From assembly GCA_019188255.1 (NCBI GenBank), contig JAETXT010000006.1, forward strand, positions 868,001-932,000: a stretch of 64,000 bases of DNA. Reading direction: 5' to 3'. The position numbers and the translations under genes were made by a program. Shown here in pieces: positions 46,677-59,800 of the stretch (position 1 is the first letter of the stretch; every line of letters starts with the position of its first letter). The DNA is from Verticillium longisporum (taxonomy: Eukaryota; Ascomycota; Sordariomycetes; Glomerellales; Plectosphaerellaceae). The notes beneath the pieces were generated by a model. The model saw only the letters and a list, made by a program, of their open reading frames with translations, was not told where the DNA came from and ran no database searches.

Positions 46677-49600
46677 GCCAATAATACCTCTTAAATATAA
46701 AGCCCCTATACTTATTATCCCTCCTATTAAGTATATAGCGAAGTATAAGAACCTAGTTAATATTAATTATAGGAGCTATTAATCTAGGATATAGAGTATA
46801 TCTATAATAATATCTATAAAGTCCTTTACTTAGGGTACCTAAAGCCTTATCTTATTAATAAATAAACTAAAATTAGCGCTAATAATATATACTATAAACT
46901 AGAGCCTAAGGGCTCTCGATACTATAAATATACTTCTAAATATTCTTATAAATTAATATAAACTTCTACGATCTCTATTTCCTAATATTTATAGATCTAA
47001 TAATTATTACTTTAATTTAATTAGCTCCTTTAAGCTTATTATAAAGTTTTTAGAAGCTTAGGATAAGAAGAATAAGCTAATAAGCTCCTTTTTCTAGTAT
47101 TTCCTTAATTATCTAATTATATAATCTATTAATAGAGGATATAGGATATAGAGAAATAGTATACTATCGTTAAAAGTATATTATCGATTATTCAGGAGGA
47201 AGAGGCTAAGGGGGGCGATAACCCTAATAAAGACCTAGATACTCTTAGTAATATAGAGTATAAAGTAGCTAAGCGTATTATTACTCTATAGCTCTTCGAT
47301 TACTAATATTAATACTCTTTTAAATAATTAAGCTCGGAGTCCTCGGATTCTAAGGCTTGATCTACTCTTTAGAGCTATTATTTAACTATTTTACTATTCC
47401 TAAAGTACTTATTTTTAAGCTTTATAAATTTTTATTTCTAATATTATTTACTTTTACTCTTTAATTACTCTTTTTTTAATATTTAATTTATCCTTTAATT
47501 CTAATTATAATTTCGTTAGAGCTTATTAGCGTTTCTAGAATTTACTTTAATATTCCTTTAATTATTAAATCTATTAAATTATTATTTCTAACGATCTAAT
47601 AGATTTTATTAACTTTATATTCTTTATAGCTTTATTATAATATTATAAGATCTATTATTAAACGTTTCTCTATTATTATATTTAATTAAACTAGGTATTA
47701 ATAGAGTAAGTAACTATTAATATAAATAATTATTTATAGAAGTAATAATTCTAAGTATTTATAGATCTCTTAGAACGTCTATTTAAGAATATAAACTATA
47801 TCGAAGCTATTAACTATATTATAGATTTTACTAATTTTAACTAAATATATAATCTATTTATATTTAATATATTATTAATAGAGGATATTACTATATACTA
47901 TAAAGGCGTTCTCCTAATTACTAGATTATTTATTATTTAGGAGGATAATAAATCCGATCTATAAACTAAGGTCCTTATTATTAACGAAGGAGCTATTAAT
48001 AAATATATAAAGCTAGGCTATTAAGAGATCGAGAGATATATAATTAAGGCTATAGCCTATTAGCGATCTACTATTATATATATTTATTAAGCTATTTAAA
48101 GTTATCCTTCTATAAGTTCTTAGTTTAAGCTATAATAGAGAAATCGAAAACTACTTCTAATTAATAAATTAAAGTAATATAAGTATTATAAGCTCTCTAA
48201 ATAATATATTATTACTTTAAGCTTACTATCCCTAATATTATTAATTCTAGGTAATTACTTTAATCTTTCTATTATATTATTAGATTATTAGCTCTAACTT
48301 TAATAAAATAGCTATTAAAGATACTATTAGATCCTATATTAAGGATAGAAGTAGGCTTTATTTAGAAGCTAATATTATTAAGCTCTATTTATTCCTTTTA
48401 TATAAATATAGGCTCTCCGAAGTTAAAGGTATTATTAATCTATATCCTAATTAGTCTAAAGCTCTCTCTAGCTCTAATTAGAAATAAATATAGATTATAG
48501 CCTATTAGAATAGTATTTAAATACTCTCTATAATAATATTAATAAATTATAAACTAATAGAGACCTAACTCTATAATACTATAGAGTAGTTTCATAATAT
48601 AAAAGACGATCCTTTCTAAGTATTTATATTATAGCTCCTTAGGAATATATAGGAGAACGTTATATAGTAGATCTATAATACTCTAAGTATAGGCTTAATT
48701 AATATCTTAGAATATTAATTAATAATTATATTATTATAATATTAGGGTATTTACTAAGATTAGCTATTAACTATAATATATAATTATAAACAATTATATT
48801 AATAGTATTATCTTCTCCTAATTATTATACTCTTAAACTATTAATCTTAATTTCTTATATAGGGCTTAAGGGAGACCTTTTACTTCTCTTATAAGCTAAT
48901 ATCTAAAGATCTTAGTATTTAGGAACTTAGATCTCTTAATTAGTACGATTATTCTAGCTATTAGGAGTAAATCGATTTCTTTTTAATCGGACTATTTAAA
49001 TAGCTTCCTAGGAGTTATTATTCTATTCTTATTATATAATTAAATAGCTAAATTATAACCCTATTATTCCCTTTTAATAATAAATTAGTATTTAATCTAT
49101 AAAGTCTTAATTATATTATTCTTATAATCTCTTAAATCCGTTTATAATAGATTCGTAATACTTATTAACCTCCTAGGTCTCCTATATCGTTATAGTAGAA
49201 TTAGCTCTGAATATTTAAATGATTCTAGGGTCTTTAAAGTTCGAATTACTATTATTTCCCTAATCTCTTAATCTAGCGATCTATTATATAGCTTAATATA
49301 TATTCCTCTAAACTCTACTAAGCTATTAACTATATCGATGATAATTATTATAATAGAAATTAAGATAATTATATAAAGATTTATATATTTCTCCTACTCT
49401 CTAAATATAAGAATATTATTTCCTAGCTCTAGGGATCTTAGTAAGAGCTATTTAATATCTAATCTATTATAAGTATTAAGAATATTATTAATCTTCTATT
49501 TAGTAATTATCTTTCGAAGCTTAATTATTACTTTATTAATTACTTTAATATATTATATCTAGTTTATAATAAGTATTATATTAATAATAATTCTAAATAT

Positions 49601-51158
49601 TACTCTAAATAGAAATAATATAAATATTAATCTATTAAGCTTAGTAATATTGTTTATTACTTTTACTATTCCCTAAAATCATAATTCTAGGCTTATATTG
49701 CAAGACTCTACTTTTAAGATCTTATATATTCTATAAATCGGCTTATAATAGCTCTTAACCTTATTAATTAATTAATAGGCCTTTATAAAGACCTAATAAT
49801 AGATTATACTTAGGAGGCGTACCGCTACTCTAAATTCTATAGAAGCGAAGTTCATTCTAGTATTAATAATTATAATATCTAGAAGTCTTAGATAAGTATC
49901 TAATTAATACCTCTTAAAGGATTCCTATATTATATAAACTTTAGAATTAGGAATAAAAGTTATAAATTAGAATCTTATATTTATATTAATTATATAAAGA
50001 ATAGGCTTTCTATTTAAATATATAATATCGATTAAAATCTTATAATTAAAATTAATATTTAATTTTAAAATAAACTTAAAATATTATAGAGATTTCCCTT
50101 TAATCTAATAATAATAATAAAAGTAGTTTATTAGCTTTAGAATATCCCTATTTATATTATAATCTACTCTTTAGAATAGGTTCTTAAGGCTTTCTATAAA
50201 TAAATAATTAAATCATTTATAAATATATCGGAGCTCTATTTCTATTAGAAATACTATTCTATTACTCTCTATCCCTATTATATATATAATCCTAGAGCTA
50301 ATATAGGTCTTTATATCTAAGAAGAATTATAAATAGCCCTTTTTACGGATAATAGGTATATATTATTAGATCTCCTTAATATACTTTATTAGCTTATTAT
50401 ATATATTATCTAAATAGATTCCGAGATCGTTTATATCCTTAATATAAAAGAGGAATAGGGTATTTATTAAGATAATATAGAACGTAATTCCCTTAATTAA
50501 TATTAGAATAATAACCTCCTTTCTTATAGAAATAGGATTTCCTAGTCTAAATCTTATTCTAGCCCTTATTCCCTATTTATTAATTATTAAGCTTAATATT
50601 AAAGCTATTAGAGCCCTTATTTATAAAGCTCCTATTATAGAAATTAATATTATATTTATATTAACGATAATACTATATTATATAGAAGTATTATTAATCT
50701 AAATATTAAATAAAGAGCTATTCTATTAGAGTTATTACTTTAGCTTTTAAGCTATGCCCCTTAATTCTTTATGAAAACGATTTATTTACTAGGAAGTTTA
50801 TAATATAGGTATTTATTAATTTATTCTTAGAATTAGACCTATAAGTATTATCTATTCCTAGTTTATTAGAAATAGGATTATCTAATTCCGAATTCTTAAT
50901 AGGTTCTATTATTAGTAGAAACTATTAATATCCGTTCTATTAATCCTTATATACTTCCTATATATATTTCTATTACTCCTTTAAATACTATTATTCTTTA
51001 GGAGAATACTTTATTAATCTATAATTTAATTTTAAATATATCTAATCTTTATATATTCTATTTTATTAATAATTATTAATTCTATATATCGATTATTCTC
51101 TATAATCTCCTTTTCTATTAGTTTAACGATATCTATTTCCATAGTATCTATTAATATA
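46631..51158 (-). mobile_element. copia-X internal region: integrase, RT/RNase H, 3' region
   Basis: Read on the minus strand this is the second part of a Ty1/copia polyprotein. Integrase lies at about 50250-49680, RNase H at about 48000-47900 and the region before the polypurine tract at 47750-46631. The polypurine tract complement (TCTCTCTCTC run) is at 46640-46677. The 5' part (gag) is absent because gypsy-F inserted at 51158 with target duplication TATAT (51154-51158). A possible ORF on the opposite (plus) strand begins near 46684. Confidence 0.75.
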
Positions 51159-51458
51159 TAATATAATCGTAGCTATAGGGACTAATAATCTTTGATCTTA
51201 GATATTCAATTCAAGGTATTATATTAAGATGCCCTCCCCTATTAGGAGGGTAGTAAGTAATTTTCTATATATTATTCCTCCTAGTTATATAACTAGGAAT
51301 CTCCCTAGTTAATAATTATAGTTCCGTAATTACTATATTATAGTAGCCTAATAGTAATTACTATACTATAATTATTAAAGGGAATTATATAATAGTAATT
51401 TTTAATCCGTAATTATATAATAGGGTTATATAACTATCTATCCGCTATACTTATAATA
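51159..51458 (-). mobile_element. gypsy-F 3' LTR (300 bases), inverted relative to the 5' LTR
   Basis: Reverse-complement partner of 41218-41517, exactly as long. On the minus strand it is followed by TATAT and then by copia-X pol, so it is the outer boundary of the gypsy insertion. Confidence 0.8.
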
Positions 51459-54400
51459 AATGCCCCGCTATAAAAGCTATTACGTCCTCGTAGGCTCTAC
51501 CCGTATTATAGTAGTTTTATATAAGCCTAGGACTATTAGCATTCTTATAGGCTAGGCTAGGGGATTAATATTAAAAGGTTAAATAAAGTAAATATAAGCT
51601 ATAATAGGGATAAGGGATATATAAGGAAATAGATAATAGGGTATTATAGTAATAATATATAAGGAATAAGGAAATAGGTAATAGACTATTATAATAATAA
51701 TATATAAGGAAATAGAATATAATAGGGACGTAATTAGGGTAATTATCTATAGGATTCTCGGGTATACTAACTATATTACTTATCTTATATATAGTATCCT
51801 AGAAGATTACTATATCTATAATCCTACCTACTACTTTTCAATTCTTATATTATCCTCTATATCCTCTAGCGATAATTATAATAACGGGGATTACGCCTAT
51901 AGTAAGTATAAGCGGTCCTTATAAGAATCGCTATAATTACTAATATTAGATAGGCTCGTCTTACTAGATAGTATTAGCGGCCTAGTAGCTCTTAGTATTA
52001 AGTACTCCCTAATCGTTAGGCTTACTACTACCTAAGCGAATAACGTCTTCGATAACTATAGTATTACTATTAACCTCCTAATTAGCGGTTCTAATATATA
52101 TAAATACTAGCTCGATATTATAGGACTCGAAGAACTTAATTATACTAATAAAGCGGAATACGTAATCCTTAGGTAAGGGCTTACTATTATCCTTAAAGTA
52201 TAGGCGGATCTTACCTATAATAGTAGTTATATATATACTAGTAATATCGATAATATTAATAGTAATCTATAAATAGTCTCCGAGGCCTAGGATTTACTAA
52301 ATAGTAGTTATTAAGAGGCCCGATATAATAATACTATTTATAATCTTATTAATTAAGAACTAGGTAATAAGCTTTATAATTACGGCTAGGGTAATAAGGG
52401 TTTCGTCTCCCTAGTTAATAGTAGTAAAGTAATAGTTCTCGAAAGTCTAGGTCTTTCCTCTATTAATAGGCTAGGCTTTAACATCTATTATAATACTTAA
52501 TATAGAGGTCTATATAATAATATTAAATTTATTAATAATAATAATAGATAAGTTCTTAGTAATATTATTAGTAATAGTAATACGATAGCGCTTTCTAGGG
52601 GTATTAATAGTATTAGTAGGGCTAGTAAAGAGGTAGCGAATAATATCTTTATAGTTAATATTAAAGAGGTTAGACTTCGAGGCTCTATATTTAATAGCGT
52701 TCTCTATTACTTCTATCCGCTAGTTAATAGTTATAGGCAGTTTAGAAGTAGGGGTTACTATAGTCTTAATAGCCTTAAGGGCTATCTTAAGGTTACCCTC
52801 GATCTAGCTAATATTAATTATAAATTCTTCTATAATTATCTAGCTAATATTAATATTATAATAGCTTATAAAGATTATATAGAAAGCGATAGCTAACTTC
52901 TTAATATTAATAATTAAGTTATTACAATTAATACTATAAGTAATAATAGGTATAAGGGCTATTATTATAGTATAATTACTACTATTATAATTATAGCGGC
53001 TACTTATAGTACTAGTAGTTCTAGGTATAGGCTAGCTAGGAGTATTATTATCCGGTTACTTAAAGATATTATAGTTAAGGACCTTAGATATAAAGCTAGT
53101 ATTAATAAACTTATTATAATCTATAATATTAATAAACGATTAATTAAGCGTATAGCGAAGCTAGTCTATTCTAGGGTAGACGGTTTCGAGTTTAGGGATA
53201 AAGAGTAAGTTCTTAATAAGATTATTAAAGCTATAGTCTATAGGCTATATCTATTACTTAGTAATAGCTAGGTAGGTTAGTCTTTTATTAATATAATTTA
53301 GCTAAGGGAAAGTAATATAAATATCCTTAGCTTCTTCCTTTATAATCGATTAGCTTATAATAATATTAATATAGACTATTCTATTAATAGTATTATTTAC
53401 TAAATTAGGGAAGCTATACTTAATAGCCCTTTATCTATAATCCTTCTAAGTAGCCTTATTTTTATATCCTTATATATTTAGAAATCCCTAAGGCTTAGAG
53501 TAGGTAGTCTTAGCTAAGTCTTCTTTATTAAAAAGCTCTAGTAAGCGGAGATATCTAGTAAATATAAGGTATTAATACTTTCGGATGCTTATATTATAGT
53601 ATTCTAAGCGGAATACTATATCTTAGGATAGCGCTAATAAGGTTAAATATAATATAATATAGAAAGTTATTATAGGGAAGTCGGACTATAGTATTCGCTT
53701 AATAATTTAAGTAATTATAATAATATTATAAAATAGTAATTATAGTATTAGATATTTATAATAGATATATTATAAAGGAGTATTATAATTAGGAGGTTAT
53801 AATAAATAAGAATAGAATAATTTAGAGCTTAAACTTAATAATAATTACTATATATATATATATATAATAATCTTATATTATTACTTAATTACTATAAGCT
53901 ATAGTAGATTTAACTCCTATTTACTATAATTATCGCTATTCCTAGATAATAATACTATTAAGATTATTTATTATCGTTCTATTATATTATATTAGCTTTC
54001 CTAATCGATAAGCTTATATTTAATCCTTAAGCTTACTAGATTCTAATAGCTAATCTTATTTATCTTTATTTTTATTATTTTTATTATTAAGCTTAATAAT
54101 CTTATCTCTTTCTATTCTAAAGGCTATAATTAGGTTATTAGCTATTATAATATCCTTTAATATCTAGATATTATATTATTTTAGTTAGCCCTTCTATTTA
54201 ATAAGGAACTCCGTTTAAGGTTACTTTCTACCTCTTCTTATCTTTCTTTTATCTAATACTCTTTCAACCTCGAAGTACTTATATAGCTCTATTTATTATA
54301 TTATATCTATATCCTAAACTAGTAATAGTCCCTAATATATAGACTATTAAGGGTATTCGCCTTTATTTAGGGCTATTATTAATGAGAAGTATATTATAGA

Positions 54401-56585
54401 GATTATAAAGTAGATATTTATTATAGAGGGAAGCTCTAATTTATATATTAAAGCTCTTATCCTTTTTATTATACGAAATAGCCTAAATCTTTATTAATTA
54501 AGTTTAAAGGATAGCTTCCTTAATAGATTATATCTATAGCTAAGCTTAATATTTATAAAATCTCTAAGAGTAAAGGTTATTTACTAGTACTTTATATTAT
54601 ATTACCTCTTTATTACTATCTAAGCTAGTACGATTACTAATTAGGCTTCTTCTTAAAAGATCTCCCTATTTATCTTAATATTTATATCCTTAAATATATT
54701 TAATACTATATTCGTTTTAAACCTATATATAACCTTATTTACTAATATACTTATTATATTATTATATATATTATTTAGATTAAATTAGAACGAAATAGCT
54801 CCTTTTATCTATATAATATCTAGGTTATTAAATACGAATATCCTAATAGCTATCTCGATTATTTAATTCTTCCTCTCTAAAGCTCTATCGGTCTAAGAAT
54901 ACTATACTATTAAGAATCTTAGCTTAGTTCCTAGCTCCTTCTAGAGTTCCTTCTAATAGGCTAATATAAACTTCCTATCCTTATCTAAGATAATAGACTT
55001 AAATATTCCCTAGTTTACGAATTAGAATATTTAAATATTAATCCTTATTTAATCCTTAATAGTATATTCTATATGTTCTAACATAAATATTATACTTTTA
55101 TTATAGACGTCTATCATTATCTATAGAGTATTAAAGGTTTTCAAGCCCTCTATCTATTATAATATCCTAGCTAATAGCGCTATTAATAGCCCGATAATAA
55201 AGTCTATAGCGTTTATATTAACGTTAAATATAATAAATAATATAATAATCGGTTATAGAATATTAATAGGTTTCGCTTAATTAGTTTAATTTAATATATA
55301 TACCTTATAGCTTATAATATACTTCTTAATCGTTTATTAGAATCGTAATATAGTAAACCTAGTAATTATATCTTATTATATCCTTTATTCCCTAAAACAG
55401 TTCTTACGATTATATAATTCTTCTAGAATATCTTCTTAATAGCTCTTTAGGATATATAAATAGTATCTCCTATTAATCTCTTTATTATATAGTATTCTAT
55501 CTTCGATTTTAAATAGGAGCTTAATAAAGGAGTCTATATCCTTAATTTACGTAATAATATAGTTCTAGTATAGGTCTTTATTATATCTATTAAAAAGCTT
55601 CTTATAGAAGTTATCGTCTATATAGACGTCGCTATATAAGAAGATTACCTAGTTATCCTAAATCCTATCTAATTCGCTTAGGTCCCCTTACTCTATTAAG
55701 CGTCCTGATAAATATAATAGTATATTAACTATAATATTTATTTTACTAGGGATATATTAATAATCTAATTAGAACTAGCTTAAGAATTCTAAGGAGAATA
55801 TTAGCTTTATATTTAATTATATTATATTAATAATTATTAAAGTAATTTACTTTATAATACCTATTTTTATTATATAATCTATAAAGACGATTATTAATAG
55901 TTTATATATAGATTATATTATTATCCTTATTTTACGAATTACTTATATAAGATATATAACTTCTAGTTCTATTAGCTAGTATTTAGTTTTAGCTATATTT
56001 AAACCTTTATTAAAGTAAAAGATTAAACGAACTATTTAATAATAGATTATACTTTTTAATAATAAGGTTTCTTTATCTATAATATAGAAAAGTATAATAG
56101 AGAACTTATATTCCTTAGATATATCTAGCTAGATAAATAGGATCTTATAAATATCTTAATAGAATAGAGTAATATTAGAATATAAAGCATTTATAATATC
56201 CTTAAATATTATAACTTCTTCCTTAATAAGGTCGATAATTATTATCTTAATATAGAACTTCCTTACTCTTTTAATATCTTTCCTTTTAATCTTAATTATA
56301 GCTAAGAGGGTAGACTTTCGATTCTAGAATAGTTCGATCTTATTAATAAATCGAAATATAAAGTATTAAAACTAATTAATTATATTAATCTATTTCTCTA
56401 GGCTCTTTAAATTATTAAAGGGTATTATTTCTTTTATTATTTTAATATATTTATCTATATTTAATAATCTAAAGATATTAATTTTAAAGCTAAAGAGCTA
56501 TATAGATAAATATTTAATAAATGATTTAAATATTAAAAGTAAGATTCCCTTCTATAAAAAGAAGTATAAGATAGTATTTATATTA
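51459..56585 (-). mobile_element. gypsy-F internal region: RNase H, integrase, 3' part
   Basis: On the minus strand, allowing RIP stops, the RNase H part reads DISKEYKFS (56130-56107; family DASKEYGF) and NIAKTKYQLIELEV. It is followed by an integrase zinc-binding region and an integrase core with IILDKDRKFI (about 55000-54963) and TDRALERKN (about 54905-54880; family TDGASERKN). These are hallmarks of fungal Ty3/gypsy. The reverse-transcriptase palm and protease are missing at the right edge (56585). The last 2.3 kb (53750-51459) hold long codon-like stretches on the minus strand that I could not assign; they may be a second element. Confidence 0.72.
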
Positions 56586-56879
56586 AATTAATATTAGGGG
56601 ACTACCTAGGTTAGTAATTACTATATAGGATTTACTAATATAGTAATTACTAGGGCTAGGATTAATAGCTCTTAGGAATATATAATTTATAGCTTATATA
56701 ATTAGTAAATTAAATAGATATATCTAATTTATATAGATAGTAGTAATTTAGAGAGATAGTATTAATAATTATTATAAATCTTATATTATTAACCCTACTT
56801 ATTTAAAGCTTTTAAATATAGCTAAAATAATAAATCGGGGTTTATATAAATAATAAAGCCCTCTTAATATTAATTAGTA
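56586..56879 (+). mobile_element. copia-X 5' LTR, truncated
   Basis: The last about 290 bases of the LTR, ending in AATAAAGCCCTCTTAATA. The front part is missing and abuts gypsy-F sequence. The start is approximate because both sides are AT-rich. Confidence 0.7.
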
Positions 56880-59800
56880 TTACGTTTAATATAATATAGA
56901 ATAGCTAGAGCTAGAGAAGTTAGGATCGATCCTATAAATAGTAAATTTATTATATATAAGCTTATCGATTACGCTTTATAAGTAATCGTAAGAGTACTAT
57001 TTACTTTAAGTATTTTAGGACTTTTATAAGAGCTTAATAATAGAGAAACCCTCTATTATATAATCTATAGGAGTACTATCTACTTCGAGTATCTTAGGAC
57101 TCCTATATTTAAGATTACTATCTAAGCTATATTGCTAGCTATTAATCTAATAAACGAAGCTCTATAGAATAGTTAATTAACTATAATAGAGCTTTAATAA
57201 AAATTAATAATAATAAGCTCCTTAGATTATAATAATAGCTCTATAATAGAGCTAGAGAGTATTAAAAAGATATAATAGGAGTTAAATAGTATTTTTAAGG
57301 AACTTAATATATTATACTTAATATAGAAGGTTAGGAAGGGTCTTAATATTAACTTTATTATTAATAGAATAGAATTATAATTCCTTAGATTATTAGATTT
57401 AATATCTATAGATCTTAAAAGCGCTTAGATCTTTAAAGTAATAAATATATATAGAACTATAAAGGGAGTTTATTTCTTAGAAGTATTTATTAAAGGCTTC
57501 TAGGGTTAGATTAAAAAGGACTTTAATTCCTATAATTTAATAATTATTTAAATATTAAAGGTATATCTAATAGATCCTAGAATCCTTTTCCCTAGAATAG
57601 TAAACGTTAAGATATTTAAGAGATTAATCTTAATACTCTTATAGGAAGAAATATTTAATATAATAAAATCGATTACTATTAATTAAGATTTAATATTCTA
57701 AAGAGTAGAGGAATAGGGAGATTAATAGGACGATAAATAGTAATTTATAGGGAATATTTAGCTATCGTAAATCCGAAAACTATAAATAGAGAAGATAGAT
57801 CCTTAATAGCCCCTAGTTCTAGAATTATCTAATTAATAGAATAGGTAATCTAATTAATAAGAGATTATACTTTAATTATAAAGAAATAAGGCTTTACCTC
57901 TAAATAGTACTTAGAATCTATTAGTTTAATATTATATTCTATTAATATAAAAATTAGTAAGTTTATTAATCGATAGAGCTATAATTAAGTAATTTATATT
58001 ACTTTAGAATAAGGAGAGTAATTATTCTAAGGAGACCTATAATATCCTTAATAATAAAATATATATCTTTATAGATATTTACGAACTACTATAAATCCGC
58101 TATATATAGCTCTATATACTCTTCCCGAATATATTTTTAGAATATATATAAACTTTCTTCCTAGAATATATAAACTAGAATATAGGATTCTATTAAATAT
58201 AGTTATTTAATAATTAAATAATAATTTAATTTAGAGATTAATAGAGCTTAGTATTATATAGACTAGAGCTTTATAACGTTTTACTCTATAATAATAGAGA
58301 TTAATAATATAGGAAAGCTATAAGTAGAAATTCTCTAAATCCTTCTAAATAGGCTTTAATAGTGTTAAAGAATACTTAGCTCTATATTTAAGGAAGAGAT
58401 TTATCTCTATATAAATACTCTAAAAGTAATTTAAAGTATTTTAGAGCTAAAGATTATATTAATAAAGCTAGAATAATCTTTGAATATATTATCTATATAG
58501 TTTAAGAGTATATTAAAAGTAGAGGAGAATACTAGAATATTTAAGTATTTCTATATTAATAGATATTATAGGAGTAGATATTACTAAGCTAATAGAAAGG
58601 GAGATCGTAGAGAATAGTTAATATATAGAATTAATAATTATTAATTATCTAGAATTCGTAATTACTAGATATACTCTAAATTAGATTATAGATCGATGGA
58701 GTATTCTCTTAAAGAGTAATAATACTCGAAAGAGTAATAGAAATATATATAGGAAGTATATAGAAATTAATAGAAAGGATATTATTAGTTTCTAATAATA
58801 ATAGAACCTATTAAGAGCTCGGAATTAGATAATTATATTTCCGAGGAGCTAGGAGTAGACGATATTTATAAGTTTAATCCCGAGAGCGAACTAATAAATA
58901 CTTATACTATATACTTCCTAGTAAATAAGTCGTTCTAATATAGAATTAGGGGGAATAGTTTAAAGGCTAAAATAATAGCTTTAATAGAATAGTTCTTTAT
59001 TTAATATTAGAGTAATAATACTTCTATATAATATAATATTATCCTTAATATAAATATAATATTAGTTTCTATAATAGGAGCTTTATAAATAAAGGCTTTA
59101 ATAGCTCTAATATTAAGCTTAATAATTAATAAATAGAGAATAAGGGCTAGAATAGGATTTAGAATTGGAAATCCTATTTCTATAATAAAGGAGGTTATTA
59201 TTCTAATATTAATTAAGGGAATTACGTTCTATATTATCTTAATAAATACCCTATTCCTCTTTTATATTAAGGATATAAACGATCTCGGAATCTATTTAGA
59301 TAATATATATAATAAGCTAATAAAGTATATTAAGGAGATCTAATAATATATACCTATTATCCGTAAAAAGGGCTATTTATAATTCTTCTTAGATATAAAG
59401 ATATATATTAGCTCTAGGATTATATATATAATAGGGATAGAGAGTAATAGAATAGCATTTCTAATAGAAGTAGAGCTATATTATATTTATAAACGATTCG
59501 ATTATCTATTTATCGAGAAACTATAGAATTTACTCTAAAGAATAGATTATAACGTTAATCGGGATACTCTAGAGCTAATAAATCGCTTCTATTATTATTA
59601 TTAGATTAAAGGGAAATCTCTATAATACTTTAAATTTACTTTAAAGTTAGATATTAACTTTAATTATAAGATTTTAATTAATATTATATATTTAGATAAG
59701 AAGCCTATTCTTTATATAATCGATATTAATATAGGACTCTAATCTATAACCTTTATTCCTAATCTTATAGCTTATATAATATAGGAAGCCCTTAAGAGGT

